Of a DNA stretch of 64,000 bases, positions 18,100-31,107 are shown piece by piece. The position numbers and the translations under genes are program-made. The notes under the pieces were generated by a model that did not search any database, was not told the DNA's origin, and was given only the letters and a program-made list of their open reading frames with translations. Source of the DNA: Syngnathus acus (Eukaryota; Chordata; Actinopteri; Syngnathiformes; Syngnathidae); NCBI RefSeq assembly GCF_901709675.1, contig NC_051088.1, positions 18,797,193 to 18,861,192 on the forward strand, read 5' to 3'. Each line of letters opens with the position of its first letter. The first letter of the stretch is position 1.

Positions 18100-20200
18100 T
18101 CTGTTGCCAAAATGATTCAGAAAATATACAGCGACACCAAGTGGTCAATAAATGTAAACCAATGCTGGCCCTACAAACGTTACTCATAAATAAATGAAGA
18201 AATGAAATGCATTCTGTTTCATTTATAGAGAAACACTGGCATCCTCAGGTAGAACTCCTTGCAGATATAGGGATGAAACAAAACAAGTGCTGATACTGCA
18301 CCTCTGTCCTAGTGCAAACAAATACTCCGATACAACAACACCGATATCAGTTTGTCAGTCTGACATGCACTTTCTGGACAGGTGGATTTGGAGCCACATC
18401 AACTGCTCGCAGATACTTTGTGGCAGGGGTCATCAACATGTTCCCTGAGATCACCCGGTAGCCCCCAAAAGCCACATGAGTAGACTGCACGGATGTTTGA
18501 AAAATGCAGTAGCTCACAATTGAGATGCCTACTTTTATTCGTGTGAAGGCGAAACGCTGAAACCCTGACAGTCTGAAACCCTAACCCGCTGTTTTGAAAC
18601 TGTCACCCAAGTTTGAAACCTGAACCTACTTTTTATAACCTTTACAATTATTAGTATTACCCTCGTACTTTTTTATACCCAAATATTTTATTTACCACGT
18701 TACCCATTTCAATGTTTTGAATTTAGAGGTAGCTGGTGAGTCTGAAATTCAAGTAAAGTATCAGTCGCATCAGTTGCAACAACAAAGGAAGTAAATATTA
18801 GAATTTCATTTGGCTGTGTTTGCCTGGTAAACTGGCAAACGGGTTATTTGGATAGGCGATGAGTTGCATAAGATCCTTTTCGCCGTTACGCCATACACGG
18901 AACTATTTCCCAACGCCAGTATAACAGCTCGACAAAAAAATGATAATCCCTCAGGATACCAAGATTCAAAGTTAACTAGCAAATTTGAAGGGAAACGCGC
19001 CTCATTGTAAAACATAATGGCTGATTAATTTGGTGCTCAAGCGTTTTTTCTCTATGCACCATTTAAATACCGTACCATCACGGACAAATACCCAAAACCT
19101 GTTCCCACTTTGCATTCTTGCCTAAGCGCTTGTGATTTTTCCTCAGACCAGTATTTTCCTCTCTGTGTGATTTGTGGATAGGGACTCTCAAAGACCAGAC
19201 TTGAGCCCCCTTACCCTAAACCGTGGTGAATTTGAACAGGGCTAGCGACTCTCTCTTGCCTGTCTTTTATACCGCTGCAAGATGGCAGCAATTTGATAGG
19301 CTGGGGGAAAAGACGTGTCAAAGAGGAGCGGAGCAGAAGAGCCAAGCAACGTAGGCTACAAAAGTGTAATCCAAAATCTGGGTACATCTCCATGGAAACG
19401 AAGGCCGGATTTGAAGGCCGCGTGAATTTGAACACCAACATGCAGCCAAGGTACAGCAGAAGTTACTTCAAATTCAGCCTTTGAATTTAGACAGATTATG
19501 TGACTCAATGAATAGTGCCCCCTACTGTAGTGGATGTGCAATTATCCATTCATCCCATTCGTTCGTCCATCCCAATGATGACTTCCCTAACCTACTTACC
19601 TAATCCACTCCACCCACCCTGCGAGTATTCCATTGCCTATTACAGCAGTCTTTGTCTGGTAGGATTGGACAAATTGGAGTGGTCAATTGGCCTACCATGC
19701 ATGTTTTTGGAACGTGGGAGGAAACTGGAGAACCCGGAGGAAACCCATGCGGTCTCAGGGAGAACGTTCAAACTCCTCAAAATAGAATTTGAAGCACTTA
19801 AATAACTTGTAAAGGTCTTTGAAGACAATTTTAAACAATACAAATATATTTAAAAACATAATTGGGACAGCAAATGTTACAGAAGCAGTGCAAAATCGAA
19901 ATAAAAAAACAACTGTCCCAAATTTGGTAGGTTGGAAAACTTGAAGTGTGACATGCCAAATTTGATGGCAGGCTGCAAATGTTGACACCCCTGGTGCAGG
20001 CGAAACTTTAATGAGTGGTTCTTGTGCTTGATTGAAACGCAAATAGACTTTTGCGTTTTTGATTGCCAACTGAATGAAGAAAGTACGACTGGTATGGGCT
20101 TGTGTCTTTAAGAGAGGTCACCTGGAGAGACAGGTGAGTTCATGGTCATTTTAGCCGTACTTCATGCAGTTGAACAGTGCCGGTACGTTGGGCCTCGACA
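18100..20200. other. intergenic with repeat fragments
   Basis: No gene is seen between the RAB5IF promoter and the ZHX3 CpG-rich region. Around 18.23-18.47 kb there is GATAC/CGATAT-rich sequence and a GGGGTCATCAACATG segment reminiscent of interspersed-repeat ends. About 18.8-19.5 kb is complex sequence of unknown origin, and 19.53-19.80 kb carries a repeat copy listed separately. Confidence 0.5.
19530..19800. repeat. interspersed-repeat fragment, copy 2
   Basis: The part 19640-19790 contains GCATGTTTTTGGAACGTGGG followed by the AACCCATGCGGTCTCAGGGA-type segment. It aligns by eye with the reverse complement of 49195-49345 and, in part, with 5165-5230. Confidence 0.75.
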
Positions 20201-20219
20201 AGTCCGATGTATGTGGGTT

Positions 20220-20930
20220 CGATTGACAGCAGGGCGCCGCTTCCTCTCACTGGGGCTCTTCGCCTCTTCACGCTCTCACGCCAACTCCACCGTCAGTGAC
20301 GTATGCGTGTCACGTGCTCGCCTCTTCCCTCTCGACGTCCGCCGTATTTTCCTTCCCTCCATTGGCTGCTCACACACTGGAACCACTCGAAATAAAACAA
20401 CAAGCTCGAACCGAACGAAGCAGGGTCGCGGGCGCGAGCGACGGGGCTCCACGCGTCTTGACGATCGGCCGATGGACGGGGCAGCTTCCTCCTGCAAGTT
20501 ACCATCAATGAGGCGCCGACCTGCCGTCGGTGTGTTGGTTCCGCTGAGCTGCTACCATTGAAAACTTTTTAGGGTGTGTGTTTTGTTTGCCTCAACGACG
20601 TGCGCCGACAACGTGAGGTGAGTGCCGCTTCCCGATCTGCATTTCTTCTATTGCCGGTTCAGCCTTCGCTCAACTTCGCGTCCACCTTCTCCGGCCAGCT
20701 GCACCGTACGTCGCCTGCTTAAAATGGCGACAGCCGACGGGGGGTGGGTGGAGAGGGTTGTTCGAGAGCTGAGGACTTTTGTCTTTCGATATTTTTTCTC
20801 CCCACTCTGTGCTGCGAGTACGAAGGTTCCAGTACGCGTATCATCGTCGGGTCCACGAAGTTGGGACTCACTCCGCCTGCCTAAGTTGAGCGGAAGGAGG
20901 ATGAACACGCATCGTAATGGGAAATGTGTG
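20220..20930 (+). promoter_or_regulatory. zhx3: CpG-rich ZHX3 promoter and probable non-coding exon 1
   Basis: CpG dinucleotides are dense here in contrast to flanking DNA. A strong splice donor (GAG|GTGAGT) at about 20617/20618 probably ends a non-coding first exon, which would be joined to the exon starting at about 25977. Within the presumed exon a short upstream frame runs from an ATG at 20472 to a stop at 20561. The transcription start is not visible from sequence. Confidence 0.55.
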
Positions 20931-23900
20931 ATGGCGATGACGTTCCCATTCGGCTGCTCCCATTCCATTTCAGATTTAATATTATTATTATTATTATGAT
21001 GCAGGGTGATAATAGGGAACACTGTATAATTTCCAACAGATTTAATTATTCTAACCTAAAATATACTATGAGTAAAATTGTCCCAGTTTAATGACACTCA
21101 TTAAAAGTTTTGTAAATAGGCTTTTGATACACAACCTCCAAAAATACTTGAGTGTTCCTCGGTGAAAATGGCAGAAGTTGTATTTGTACAAATTGAACTT
21201 GGATATTTATTACTGTAAGCCACTGTGATATATACAAATAAGCCAACACTTGAATATAGATCCAGTTTTCTTGTGACATCACCCACTGAATTGTATTGTT
21301 GTGCTGCCTAATGAGTGTTTGAATAGAGAATCTTCCCGATCGCAAACACAAAAATGGCGAGCAAACAAATGCTGGTTATACGATCAACAGGAAAAGAAAC
21401 AAATACGACATAACGATTCAGTTAAAATTTATTGCACATAAATTTCTTTTGAATACAACTTAACTTTAGAGAAAGCTTAAATGTTATGTACACATCTCAT
21501 ATCTACAAGTTCCACTGTCATTGATTATATTTTGTGTTTTAAATGAGTCTTTGGCACACCACTAGAGAAAGCCGGCAGTACTCCTACCACACTATAGAAA
21601 TCGTTGCCCTTTTGTGTGTACTGTACTAGGAAAAATCATTTAAGTTTTCCAATTGGAGTGACATGCATAGTTGCCTTTTTTAAAGGTTTTGCAAATTGCC
21701 GTCTTACCGTGTGCTCCTTTTATCTCCAAACTTGACTTTTTATTAACATGGTTTATAATTATTAATATTACCCTTTGCGATTCTTCTAATCAGAATAACA
21801 AACAGCGGCTCCTTTGAAATGTTTTGCAAATAATCTTATTATCTTGTGCCTTTTTTTTTTTAATCATCACCTTTTGCTTCTTGTTTTATGTTTAAGTCCA
21901 AGCGGCTTGATTGTGATGCCCCGGAGTCAACGATAAGTTAGCATGCTGGCTCGTTGATGAATCATATGTTGTCATGACTGTGTGACTCTGGGGAATTTAA
22001 AGGTTCACCCACGGCGACATTAGTGCCTATGACTCAATGTTGGAATCAGATTGTAGTGCTGTGAAGGCCCAAACCAGCATATGTACGACAACACAGATGT
22101 ACCTCGAGCTTGCAGAGTTTTCTTTAGCCGCAACTCCATCAAATACTTACAACTCTTTCCACACTTTGTGGACTTCGGATTTCACCTTGCAGAGGATGAG
22201 TGAATGAGAGATATGTCTGTTTGAATTGTACCCTCAGTCTTCACTCAAGGCTTCGACAAGGAAGTCAAGCTCACGGTGCCATTCTTTCAGTGACGTCACG
22301 TTCCCTCCCCACTGTCATGCCGACAATGTTTTCGCATATTTCTCTACCGAGTTGAAAACCAGCTCGGCATCAACTGCTTGTCAAGAGCTTTTTTACAGTC
22401 TTGCCAAGAGCGTGCTGATTCACTCCCACATCCGACGCAAGCAGGTTTGGGTCAGTGGCGGCAGCCTGCGTTCTGCTCGGCTGGTTAGCAACCCGTGTGC
22501 GATGTCAGCCATTTTAGGTTGGACAGCGCAGAGCACGATGCGACGCCATTTTTCCTCTCTCTCCCTCGCTCACTCTGTGTCACTCTCTATTCAGCAGCCC
22601 AGTTCTGCACGCCCTGACAGAGGCCACAGCACTGCAGCCCTTTGCAGCCCACACAGCCATCTGCTCTGTGACCTGAGTGTCGCTCAGAGAGGATAGACTC
22701 GCCCAGTAGGAAACTGAGTGTTTCACAGTTGCCAATGTTGAGCTGGAATCATGGGCGAATAAAGCAAATCTCTCAGAGACTGTAAAGAACTCTTAAGTTG
22801 ATAAACAAAGGAAATTAAATAAACTGGGCTTTAGCTCTTTTTTTTTTTCTCTTCAGTGCAACTTAGTTCACTGAAGACCAAGCCCAAAGATAGATAGAAA
22901 CTTTATTCGTTCCACACGGGAAGAGAGTGAGACGTAACCAAGGCAGGGCACTGAGGCATGTGGTCATCAGGAAGAGTCAGTATCATCTCCGGCCAAAAAC
23001 TTAACCTGGCGACCACACCTATCTGGGAAACAGTACTAAAATAAGAGCAATCCAAGGATGCTCTAAATGCGGCTTCAAAGAAAACAAACTTTGGTAGCCA
23101 CAATGAATTTGCCTGTGTGCGTGGTTCACACACACACATTTTGTGTGCCTGAACTGCCAGTGGGTAGTGCTAGTGGTTGGGGTGAAGGGGTAGGAGGTGG
23201 TTGCCATGGGGACAGTAACACACCAGTGGCGCTGCCGACCTGTCTCCTTCGGCCAAGCATGCTACGAGAAGGAGGAGGGGGAGGAACACTGGGAAAGAAG
23301 GGAGGGCCAGAAGGGAAATGGAGGCGGATGGGGTGGGGGGTATCCGAGTGACGTAAAAGGACAAGCGAGGAAGCTTGAAAGCGAGTAAACAAGCAAACAG
23401 CATACATAGGACATCTCGTAAGCACAGCGATGTCATCAGCACGAGTGTGTCCGCTGCTTAGTGACGGGTATTTTCGTGGCCCTTCCGTGCCGCCGCCTTT
23501 CGAGTAGCGTGTGCTATAATTGGCTTATACTTTGTGGACCGGCCGAGGCCTGCGCAAAAGTCAGGCCGAGGGATGAAAAGAGGTCACGTTGTGCGGAACC
23601 ACCAAATGGGTGTTGAATGACCAGCAGGAGAAAAAGATTTCTTTGTGTCACAGGCAGAACTGCGAATCTCACCCGCAGGAAAACGAGCCGACTCGCAAGC
23701 TTCGTAAACAAGCTTCACACGCACTCACTGGCACGCAGGCAGCCACCCCCGCACCCTACACGCATACGAACGTGAGCACATATGCGGCCTTGCTCTCCCA
23801 GCCGACCCCCCCCACCTCCCCATGGCTTCTTTCAAAATCGCACAGGAAAGCCACACATGCAAATGCTGCCACTCAGACCCAAAGACGCCATTGCCACTTG

Positions 23901-25976
23901 TGACGTCCAATTTGATGACGTTGCGTTCATACTCCATGAGTCAACAGGCCGGCTGAGGGGGGGGGGTTGTTCATAGCGCAGCCTGCATATTGCTTTGTTT
24001 GTATCCTCACCTGACTGAGGCCTATAGCGCGAGCCCTAATTAAGCAAATCTTTGCGGCACAATTTTGTAGCTCTGCTCATTGCACTGGATTTTATACGAC
24101 GTTAAACCCCCCCAAATACATTTACTTCATCTAAAAATATGCGTGTGAAGACAAACTTTAGTTTATGTCCTCCGACTGAGGAGCTTCTTGGCTTGGAATA
24201 TTCCAGTCTGAGCAAGAACAGCGAGGAGGGAAAGGAGGGGGGGTGAGGTGGCGAAGTTGGGTGGAGTCCTGCATGATTGTAGTTTGGAGTAAGAAAGGGG
24301 CGTCGAAGAGCGGGGGTGGGCAGGGTGCGGCGGTTGGAGGGGGGTATCGGGTAGGCAAAATTCCTCTGTGAAACACCTCGGCGCTTCCTCCACGACAGTT
24401 AACACCCCAAAGCGGCTCCCCATCCCCCATGGTTCGCTCGCGCTGGTCCCACCCGACACAGTCGCGTAATGGATGACCGAGACTGTCCACCCAGAAGCCT
24501 TTGTTACGGTCATGTGACCAGTCCGCCTTGGCAGCGCGGTGCCCCCTGATGCAGAAGTGAATGGCAGGGTAGTAGGAGGGGTGCGGAACAGCCCAAGACA
24601 AGAGTAGGGACTCTGCCCCGGGGATGCTCGAAGGGGTCACGTTCCTTCGACGCAACCAAATCTCAGTTGCCAGTTCGCTCCCTCAAGTTCCGCACAATGT
24701 GGCGGCTAATGGCTAAAGTCATGGGGGAAGAAATTGTCGGGTTCTTATCAAATGGAAGCCAATTCTGTTCTCAAGCGGTGTGAACCAACGTTTTAGCATT
24801 TCAATGAAGGGAACTGATGTTGGCGTGTTAAAGAGTAGCGTCCCTGCGGAGTGATCGTTAATTCGTGTCTGAAATTAACCTACCATGACCTTTCTCTTGC
24901 CGTGTTTACTTTGTGGCAGCAAGAGAAAGACAGAAGGAAGGCCTTGACGGTGTTTGGAGAAGGACAGGTTTGTGAAATGGCCAATGTTTTGATTTGTCAT
25001 ATCTATCAGCAAGTGTGCCTTGTGTAATAAGGGGCGGGACTTGGAGAGGCTTTTGAATTTACCACTCAAATTGGTGAGCCATTGTCTCAGAACCATCTTC
25101 TGGTACTTTGCCAGAGGTGGGTAGTAACCAGCTACATTTACTTAAATGACAAATCACATAGCACCCCGAGTCAAAACGCTGCACATATTTCAATTTGTGT
25201 ATACTCTTGCATAACCTTGCCTATTTGACATTTGTGCTCTATTTAAAAATTAATCAGTTTAGTCACCAGTTAACACAATTCTTGTTTTTTTTTAATAGTA
25301 ACCCTTGCTCAAGTAATTATTACGAGGACTACTTTTTACGTTTATTGGAGTCATATTATTTTAAGGTGACATAATTCTTACTTGAGAAGGATTTTGGGTC
25401 ACCTCTGCCCAGTGCCTCGCCTGGGGGAGGGAAGGAGGGATGGTGAAACTCCTCCCAGGAAGCCTCGGATATGGAGGAAAATATTCACTCAGTTGTAGCA
25501 ACAAAACCACCAGCAAGCTGAGGGATGTTCCCAAACGACAGTTGACGAGTAGAGCCGTAAGGTGAGCGGTGGCGGTTGTCCCAATATTTGTCAAGATGTG
25601 CAAGGGCTCTTTTTTTTTTTTTTTCTCTCTCTAAATGGGGGAGTGGAAAGGGTGGTGGGGTCACGATCGTGGGGAAGTGAGACATAGCGGCACGGGGGAG
25701 GGGAAGGAGTGGGTCAAACGAGAGCAATCCCGCTTTGGTGAAGAAGTCGAGTTGTTGGAAAAATCCACTTTAATGAGCTTCCCTTTGGAGGTTGGATTGT
25801 TTTTAGTGTAGAGAAAGCCATCACGTTAATTGCTAGTATCCTCCGCTTGTTTTTACGATTAAGCTTATCTACTTAATGCACGCGAGCAACCCTCCTGAAC
25901 AAGTTGCTATGCTAGTTGTGTTTTTCGTTCAATGTAACCACCCAAATGTTTTGTGATCTCCACATTTCCCCTCCAG
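20618..25976 (+). other. ZHX3 first intron (5' UTR intron)
   Basis: About 5.4 kb between the inferred donor at 20618 and the acceptor CTCCAG ending at 25976. It contains CpG-moderate stretches (about 22.2-22.7 and 23.2-24.7 kb) whose open frames look like composition effects, and a short TAGATAGAAACTTTATTCG segment near 22890-22911 typical of a retroelement 3' tail. Alternative 5' exons cannot be excluded. Confidence 0.45.
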
Positions 25977-25982
25977 GCTACC

Positions 25983-26048
25983 ATGAAAGTTCCAAGTAGA
26001 CGTACGGACGTGCTGCGCGCTGTCCCTCCCTCCACGCCCGGCCTATAG
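25983..26048 (+). CDS. upstream ORF in ZHX3 5' UTR, 21 codons
   Basis: An ATG seven bases inside the exon that begins at about 25977 opens a 21-codon frame (MKVPSRRTDVL...) ending in TAG at 26046-26048, 81 bases before the ZHX3 start. Its context (CTACCATGA) is moderate. Such uORFs often lower translation of the main frame. There is no evidence that the peptide itself functions. Confidence 0.4.
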   Translation: MKVPSRRTDVLRAVPPSTPGL

Positions 26049-26129
26049 GCTGCCAGCAACGACCCATCCTCCCGATCACACCCCCACCGGCAGTTATTTG
26101 AGTGACGCTCCCCGCCGTGTGGCCACACC

Positions 26130-29100
26130 ATGGCCAGCAAAAGGAAGTCCACAATACCTTGTATGATCCCCAGCAAGATCATACGGCACTTTGAGGACGT
26201 CGAAGCGGACATTCCGGTTCTCCAGCGGCAAACTGCGATTTCCGGAGGCAGCGGCAGGCGCAGCCCGCCGGACCTGGCGCTCTCGCCCAAACTAGAGACA
26301 GCAGACCCTGTCGTAGACGACGCGGGGACATACATCTGCAAGCCTTGCCACTTTGAAACCTATGACCTTAATTTGTTCTTAGACCACGTGTACGCCGGGC
26401 ACCCGGAATTCCGTTCAGACCCGAGCTTCCTCTGCGTGAACTGCGGTTTTTCGGCGCTTAAATTCGAAGGCCTTGCCCTTCATAATGCCAGGATTCACCC
26501 CAGCACCTTCAATTGCCCTCTGCAGCTGAGAAGGAGGGATAGGAGGGCAGTGGTGGAGCAGACAATAGCAACCGGGTCAGATGAAGGCAAAGATAATGAG
26601 ATTTCCATTACCAAAACCCCAATCATGAAGATGCTGAAGGGCAAATCGGAGCTCAAACGGATTGTAATGTCCCAGCCTTCGTCGGATGCGCACTCCTTAT
26701 CTGGCTCCAAGGAGCCTGAGAAAAAGGAGACTGTCACAGTGGCCCAAGGCGCTCACGTGCCCACAGTTGTCCACAACAATGGAGCAACCAAGGTCACACT
26801 CCCCTCAGCCATTCAGATCGTCAATGGGTCTGGAGCGTTACCGGTGCTCAAGACCCCCATCGCACAGGTTGGTTCACTCAGAATAGCTACTGGTTAAACA
26901 CTGAAATTCCAAAGATTTGGACACTTTTAAGTGAAGTTGAACAAGGTCTCTAAACGATGACTTGCTGTGGTTTATTTGTTGCACCACTAATCCAATGTAT
27001 TTATAGGTGCTCTCTGTTCAGAACAAAGGCCTTCACCAGTCATCTTTGACCGCAGTTTCCACTGATGCCTCATCTTCTAAGAATCTCCCCAAAGTAATGC
27101 TCGTTTCAATTCTAGTTCATTAAACATGGACGCCAGTCTGCATGCAAGCCTTGTGTTCACGTTCTCGACTGTTCCCATCCAGGTGATGATTCCTTTGAGC
27201 AGCATACCCACCTATAATGCCTCCATGGACTCCTCCTCCTTTTTGAAGACCTCTTTCAGCAAATTCCCGTATCCCACAAAGGCGGAGCTCTGCTACCTGA
27301 CTGTGGTCACCAAGTTCCCAGAGGAGCAGATCAAGATCTGGTTCACAGCGCAACGACTTAAACAAGGCATCAGCTGGTCTCCTGAGGAGATTGAGGAGGC
27401 CAGGAGGAAAATGTTTAACACCGTCATACAAACAGCTTCCACTAGCGCACACAATCAGCCACAGAGTCAGGCTCCGCACACCATCACGGTCCTGGGGGCC
27501 ACTGGGATCCCTCAAATCCTGCAGGGGTCTCTCATTAGTCAAGGCGGGGTCATCGTCACGCAGCCCATGATGGCCAACGGCATTCAGGTCAACGGTACCC
27601 CTGTGGCGCTGGCTGTCACACCCAAGCCTCAGGCAGCGGCCCGGCCTACGATGCAAGCCCGGCCCGCTGCGGCCCCTGTGGCCGACAAGGGCGCTGGCAT
27701 GTTGGTGGGCTCGGTGGCCAGCGGCAGTTCGGGAACCAACGTCATTGGCAGCAGTAAGAGCAGCAGGAGTGGAGGAGCGTCTGCGAGCAACGTCATTAGC
27801 AGCAACACTCAAGCTAGTGTCATTAACCTCACTCTAGGTAGTAATAATCATGGCAATGCAAAGGTGAGCAGTGGCAATGTGAAATGCCACAGCAACGGCA
27901 AGAGCAAAAGCGACGTCAGTAAAAGTGCATATCACACCAAAGTCGGCGCAGACAGCAAGTCTTCGAACGGCAGCAGCAGCACAAACGACAGCAACGGGCA
28001 AAAGAGCAAAAACACAGGCAGTGGCGGGAACAAAACTGACGCCGGTGCGGATGACGCGGATCCGAGCACGAGCAACTCCTTCAAAATGGACGAAGCCTCC
28101 TCGCCCTCCTCCAAATCCTCGTCGCCGTCTCCCGTGGCAGGCGGCTCTCGCGGTATCAACACCTTTCTGGACCCTGGCTTTTGCAAGGGCAAGAAGTCCC
28201 AGGAGCAGCTAGGCACTCTTAAGGACAGTTTTCTGAACAATGCCTATCCCGACCAGGAGGAGGTGGACCGCCTCATCTCACTGACAGGACTGACGGTGCG
28301 CGAAGTCCGCAAGTGGTTCAGCGATAGACGCTACCATCTCCGTAACCTCAAGGGCCCGCGCTCCGGCCCGGGTGGGCCAAACAAGTCGTCGTCAGGGAGC
28401 GGGGCAGCAGCCGGTGATGAGGGCAGCCCTGGGCCGATCGATCTGTCTGAAAATGGCGGCGCTAAAACGCCGCAGCACAGTTCTGCTCCTCTGAGCCCGA
28501 CGTCAACGCACACTCCCACATCCCCTTCCACGCCCTCGCGTAAACTGCCCAGGTCACCATCTCCTGATTTCACCATTGTCCGCTACAAGGAGAGAGAACC
28601 CCACCAGGTGAGCGCATGGCCACAAAACAAAGAAAATACCGATACAGATTACACTGCTCAACACAGGAACATTTCTAGATGTACAGTTTTAGCGTTATGA
28701 ATCTGTAAATTCTGAAATTTATAAATAAATAAATAATACATTTATAATAAATATATAAATACGATTAAATAAGATGATACGACTGGCATAAAAACGAATA
28801 CAAAGCGCATAAAAATAAAACTCACCATGAAGTATCTGCTCCGTAGCTTTGTTTTGGTCGCTGTAACCGCCAAAAATCCCGTTGGAAAGGGAAGCTGGGT
28901 TTTCAGTGCTTTCGTGGCGATCTCGGGATATTCTGCCTTGATTTTAATCCAGCTTTCTTTTCCCTGGAAGTTGTAGCCTCTTCTTCTGTCTCCACATTGG
29001 GCCTTTTCCTCTTTCCAAACATCTCTTTTTTGCTAGCTTCGGGACGGGACCGGGACGAGCATCTTGACCAGAATTCACCTGTGTCAGGAGGCACAGGTGC

Positions 29101-31107
29101 ACCGACGGATGTCATTGGGAGAGAATCCCCAAAATGTTTTTATATTTTTCAAAATAAAAATCATTTTTACTAACTTTGCCAGCTCGACTGGGGAAACATG
29201 TCATGTGACCGGGACGAGCGTCTTGTCCTGAATTAATTGATCGTCGACCCCTGCTCTACGGCATTCAATCATAAAACACAAAACCCAGTTGGTTAAACTA
29301 TAAGAGAGAGAGAAAATCGTTTGGTAAAACTGCTAATCAATGGCATTGAATGAGTTGTCACTGTTCTTGCCTGATGTTTTTTGTTCAGATCAAAGCGCTG
29401 GAGGCCAGCTTCGCTCAGGCTGCCGAACCGTCAGGAGAAGAAGTGGACCGATTGCGAAGTGAGACAAAGATGACCAGAAGGGAGATACACAATTGGTTCA
29501 CCGAGAGGAGGAAGAAAGCAGCGGCGTCTGAAAGACGGAAAGAGGAGACGGCGCGGGCGTCGGGCGCTGGGGCGGAAGCCAACGGGGATGAGGGACTAAA
29601 CGACGACATTTCAGGCGAACTCAAAGTCAACCCGATTAAGATCAATCTAAAGATGCTTAAGGTGACCGAAGCCAACGGCAAACCCGAGGACGAGGTGGCG
29701 GACGGCCACGGGGCGAGCACTCAATCCAGCCTGTCTATGAACCCGGCGCCAACGCCCGCCGTCAAAGGGGCCGTTCTGCGAGGGAAGAAGACGGCCGAGC
29801 AGTTGCACCTGCTCAAGCGAGTGTACGCGCGAACCCAGTGGCCCAGCGCCGCTCAGTACGACGAGCTCATCTCGGGCACGGGGCTGCCCCGGCCCGATGT
29901 GGTGCGCTGGTTCGGGGACTGTCGCTACATGCAGAAGAACAGCCAGCTCAAGTGGTTGGAGGCGTACCAGAACACGGCCCTGGACGAGGACCTCCACCAG
30001 GATAATGAGCGTTTCCTTCAGGCCCACCTCGACAGCTGCGGCGGCCAGGAAGAGTCGCAGGTATGAGTTAGCGAGTGGGTCAAAGTTTCTTCTGAAATAG
30101 GAGTCATTTTGGTAGTTAGTTATCTAATCCAGAACTAAGATGCCTGGTTCGGTTAAACCCTGCCTCTGCTGTACTCACACAGATGTGTTTAGTGACCGCC
30201 CACACAGTAGGAGATCTCAAAACTATATACGTAGAAAATCAATGAACCAAAGACAATGAGTAATAGTTGAGCACACTACGGGGGATTTGTCAAAAGGATA
30301 AAATGTGACACCAAAATCAAAACAACCACATATCAACTCAAGTTGCAGGGACAGCTGCTCTGAGAAACTGGGGGTGTGTTTACGCTGGTGGCTCTTCACA
30401 TTATGATGACATGGCACAGTGGGGGACTCAGGCGTATTCTTGGATTGGGCGGGGCTGCTGCTTCAACAGGAGGAATGAGCAGGAATGCTCCAAGATGAGT
30501 GAATGGAGGAAAACAATCAGCATTTTAACTTCAACCTCCATAAAGTTGATTTAGCATGATAAAATATATTCAGAAACAAATCTATGAATTCAGATTCTAG
30601 GGTAAAGGTAATTGTAAATCTCTTCCAACACTTCTGTACTTCAGGAGAGAAAGTGTGTCTGTTTCTGTGCCAAGTTGCATTGAATTGATTCATTTGCATG
30701 TGATTTTATTGTGCAAATGTTGAGTGAAATGTGCAGCGTTGAACACTGGTCTCTCCGGCTGCAGTTGCAGGAACTGGCAAAGGTGACCGGTTTGACAACA
30801 GATCTGGTGAGACACTGGTTGGCCACCAAGGAATCTGGAGCTCGACCAGAACGAGTGTCTACTTCAAAACCCGCAGCAGGCGTAGCAGCAGCTGAGCCGC
30901 CGCCGCCGCCACTAGGCCCCTCCCCTTTGGAGCCGCACCCGAGAGGAAGTAACGAGAAAATTGAGCAATCGCTCTGCGGCCAAGCAGGGGAGGGCAACAC
31001 TCACAAGACTACTAAAGGTAGTTTGTGTGTCTTGAAATGTAAGATGAAATGTAGTTACACTCTAATGGTCATTTTTTACTGTTTGACTCACTACAGGAGC
31101 AGATTGA
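26130..31107 (+). CDS. zhx3: ZHX3, zinc fingers and homeoboxes 3 (6 coding exons)
   Basis: Nuclear transcriptional repressor of the ZHX family, which dimerises and binds NF-YA in mammals. Exons: 26130-26867, 27007-27093, 27183-28607, 29389-30060, 30765-31017, 31097-31107; 3186 nt, 1061 aa (human 956). The start MASKRKSTIPCMIP is the family N-terminus in a strong CACCATGG context. C2H2 fingers: C70-C73-H86-H91 and C102-C105-H118-H123, then the family motif ITKTPIMK. Homeodomain-like units: HD1 about 288-347 (IKIWFTAQRLKQGISWSPEE), HD2 about 605-665 (VRKWFSDRRYH), HD3 about 742-800 (IHNWFTERRKK), HD4 about 883-942 (VVRWFGDCRYM), and HD5 split by the last large intron (ending LVRHWLATKES). VMIPLSSIPTYNASMD and the following HD1 match ZHX3 rather than ZHX1/2. 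A Ser/Asn/Gly-rich stretch between HD1 and HD2 explains the extra length. The final exon adds only three codons before the stop. Confidence 0.93.
28608..29388 (+). other. ZHX3 intron with possible inserted sequence
   Basis: This 781-bp intron holds an AT-rich start with AAT/TAAA runs and a GC-richer part (28.85-29.15 kb). Two diverged copies of GACCGGGACGAGC followed by (A/G)TCTTG lie at about 29048-29066 and 29208-29227. A minus-strand frame at 28903-29115 (MTSVGAPVPP...) is not recognised and could be transposon-derived. Confidence 0.4.

Noticed and set aside
20142-20561. Plus-strand 139-codon frame in the CpG-rich region
   Set aside because: Stops are rare there because of base composition; the region fits a promoter and non-coding exon, and the protein is unrecognisable.
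24158-24655. Minus-strand 165-codon frame in ZHX3 intron 1
   Set aside because: Proline-rich composition with no known domain and no supporting splice or start context.
27120-27812. Minus-strand 230-codon frame opposite ZHX3
   Set aside because: It mirrors the homeodomain exon; the sense frame is a clear ZHX3 match.
30737-30764. Earlier acceptor (after GTGCAG at 30736) for the last large ZHX3 exon
   Set aside because: It would put an in-frame TGA at once; the acceptor at 30764/30765 keeps the frame and completes the fifth homeodomain.
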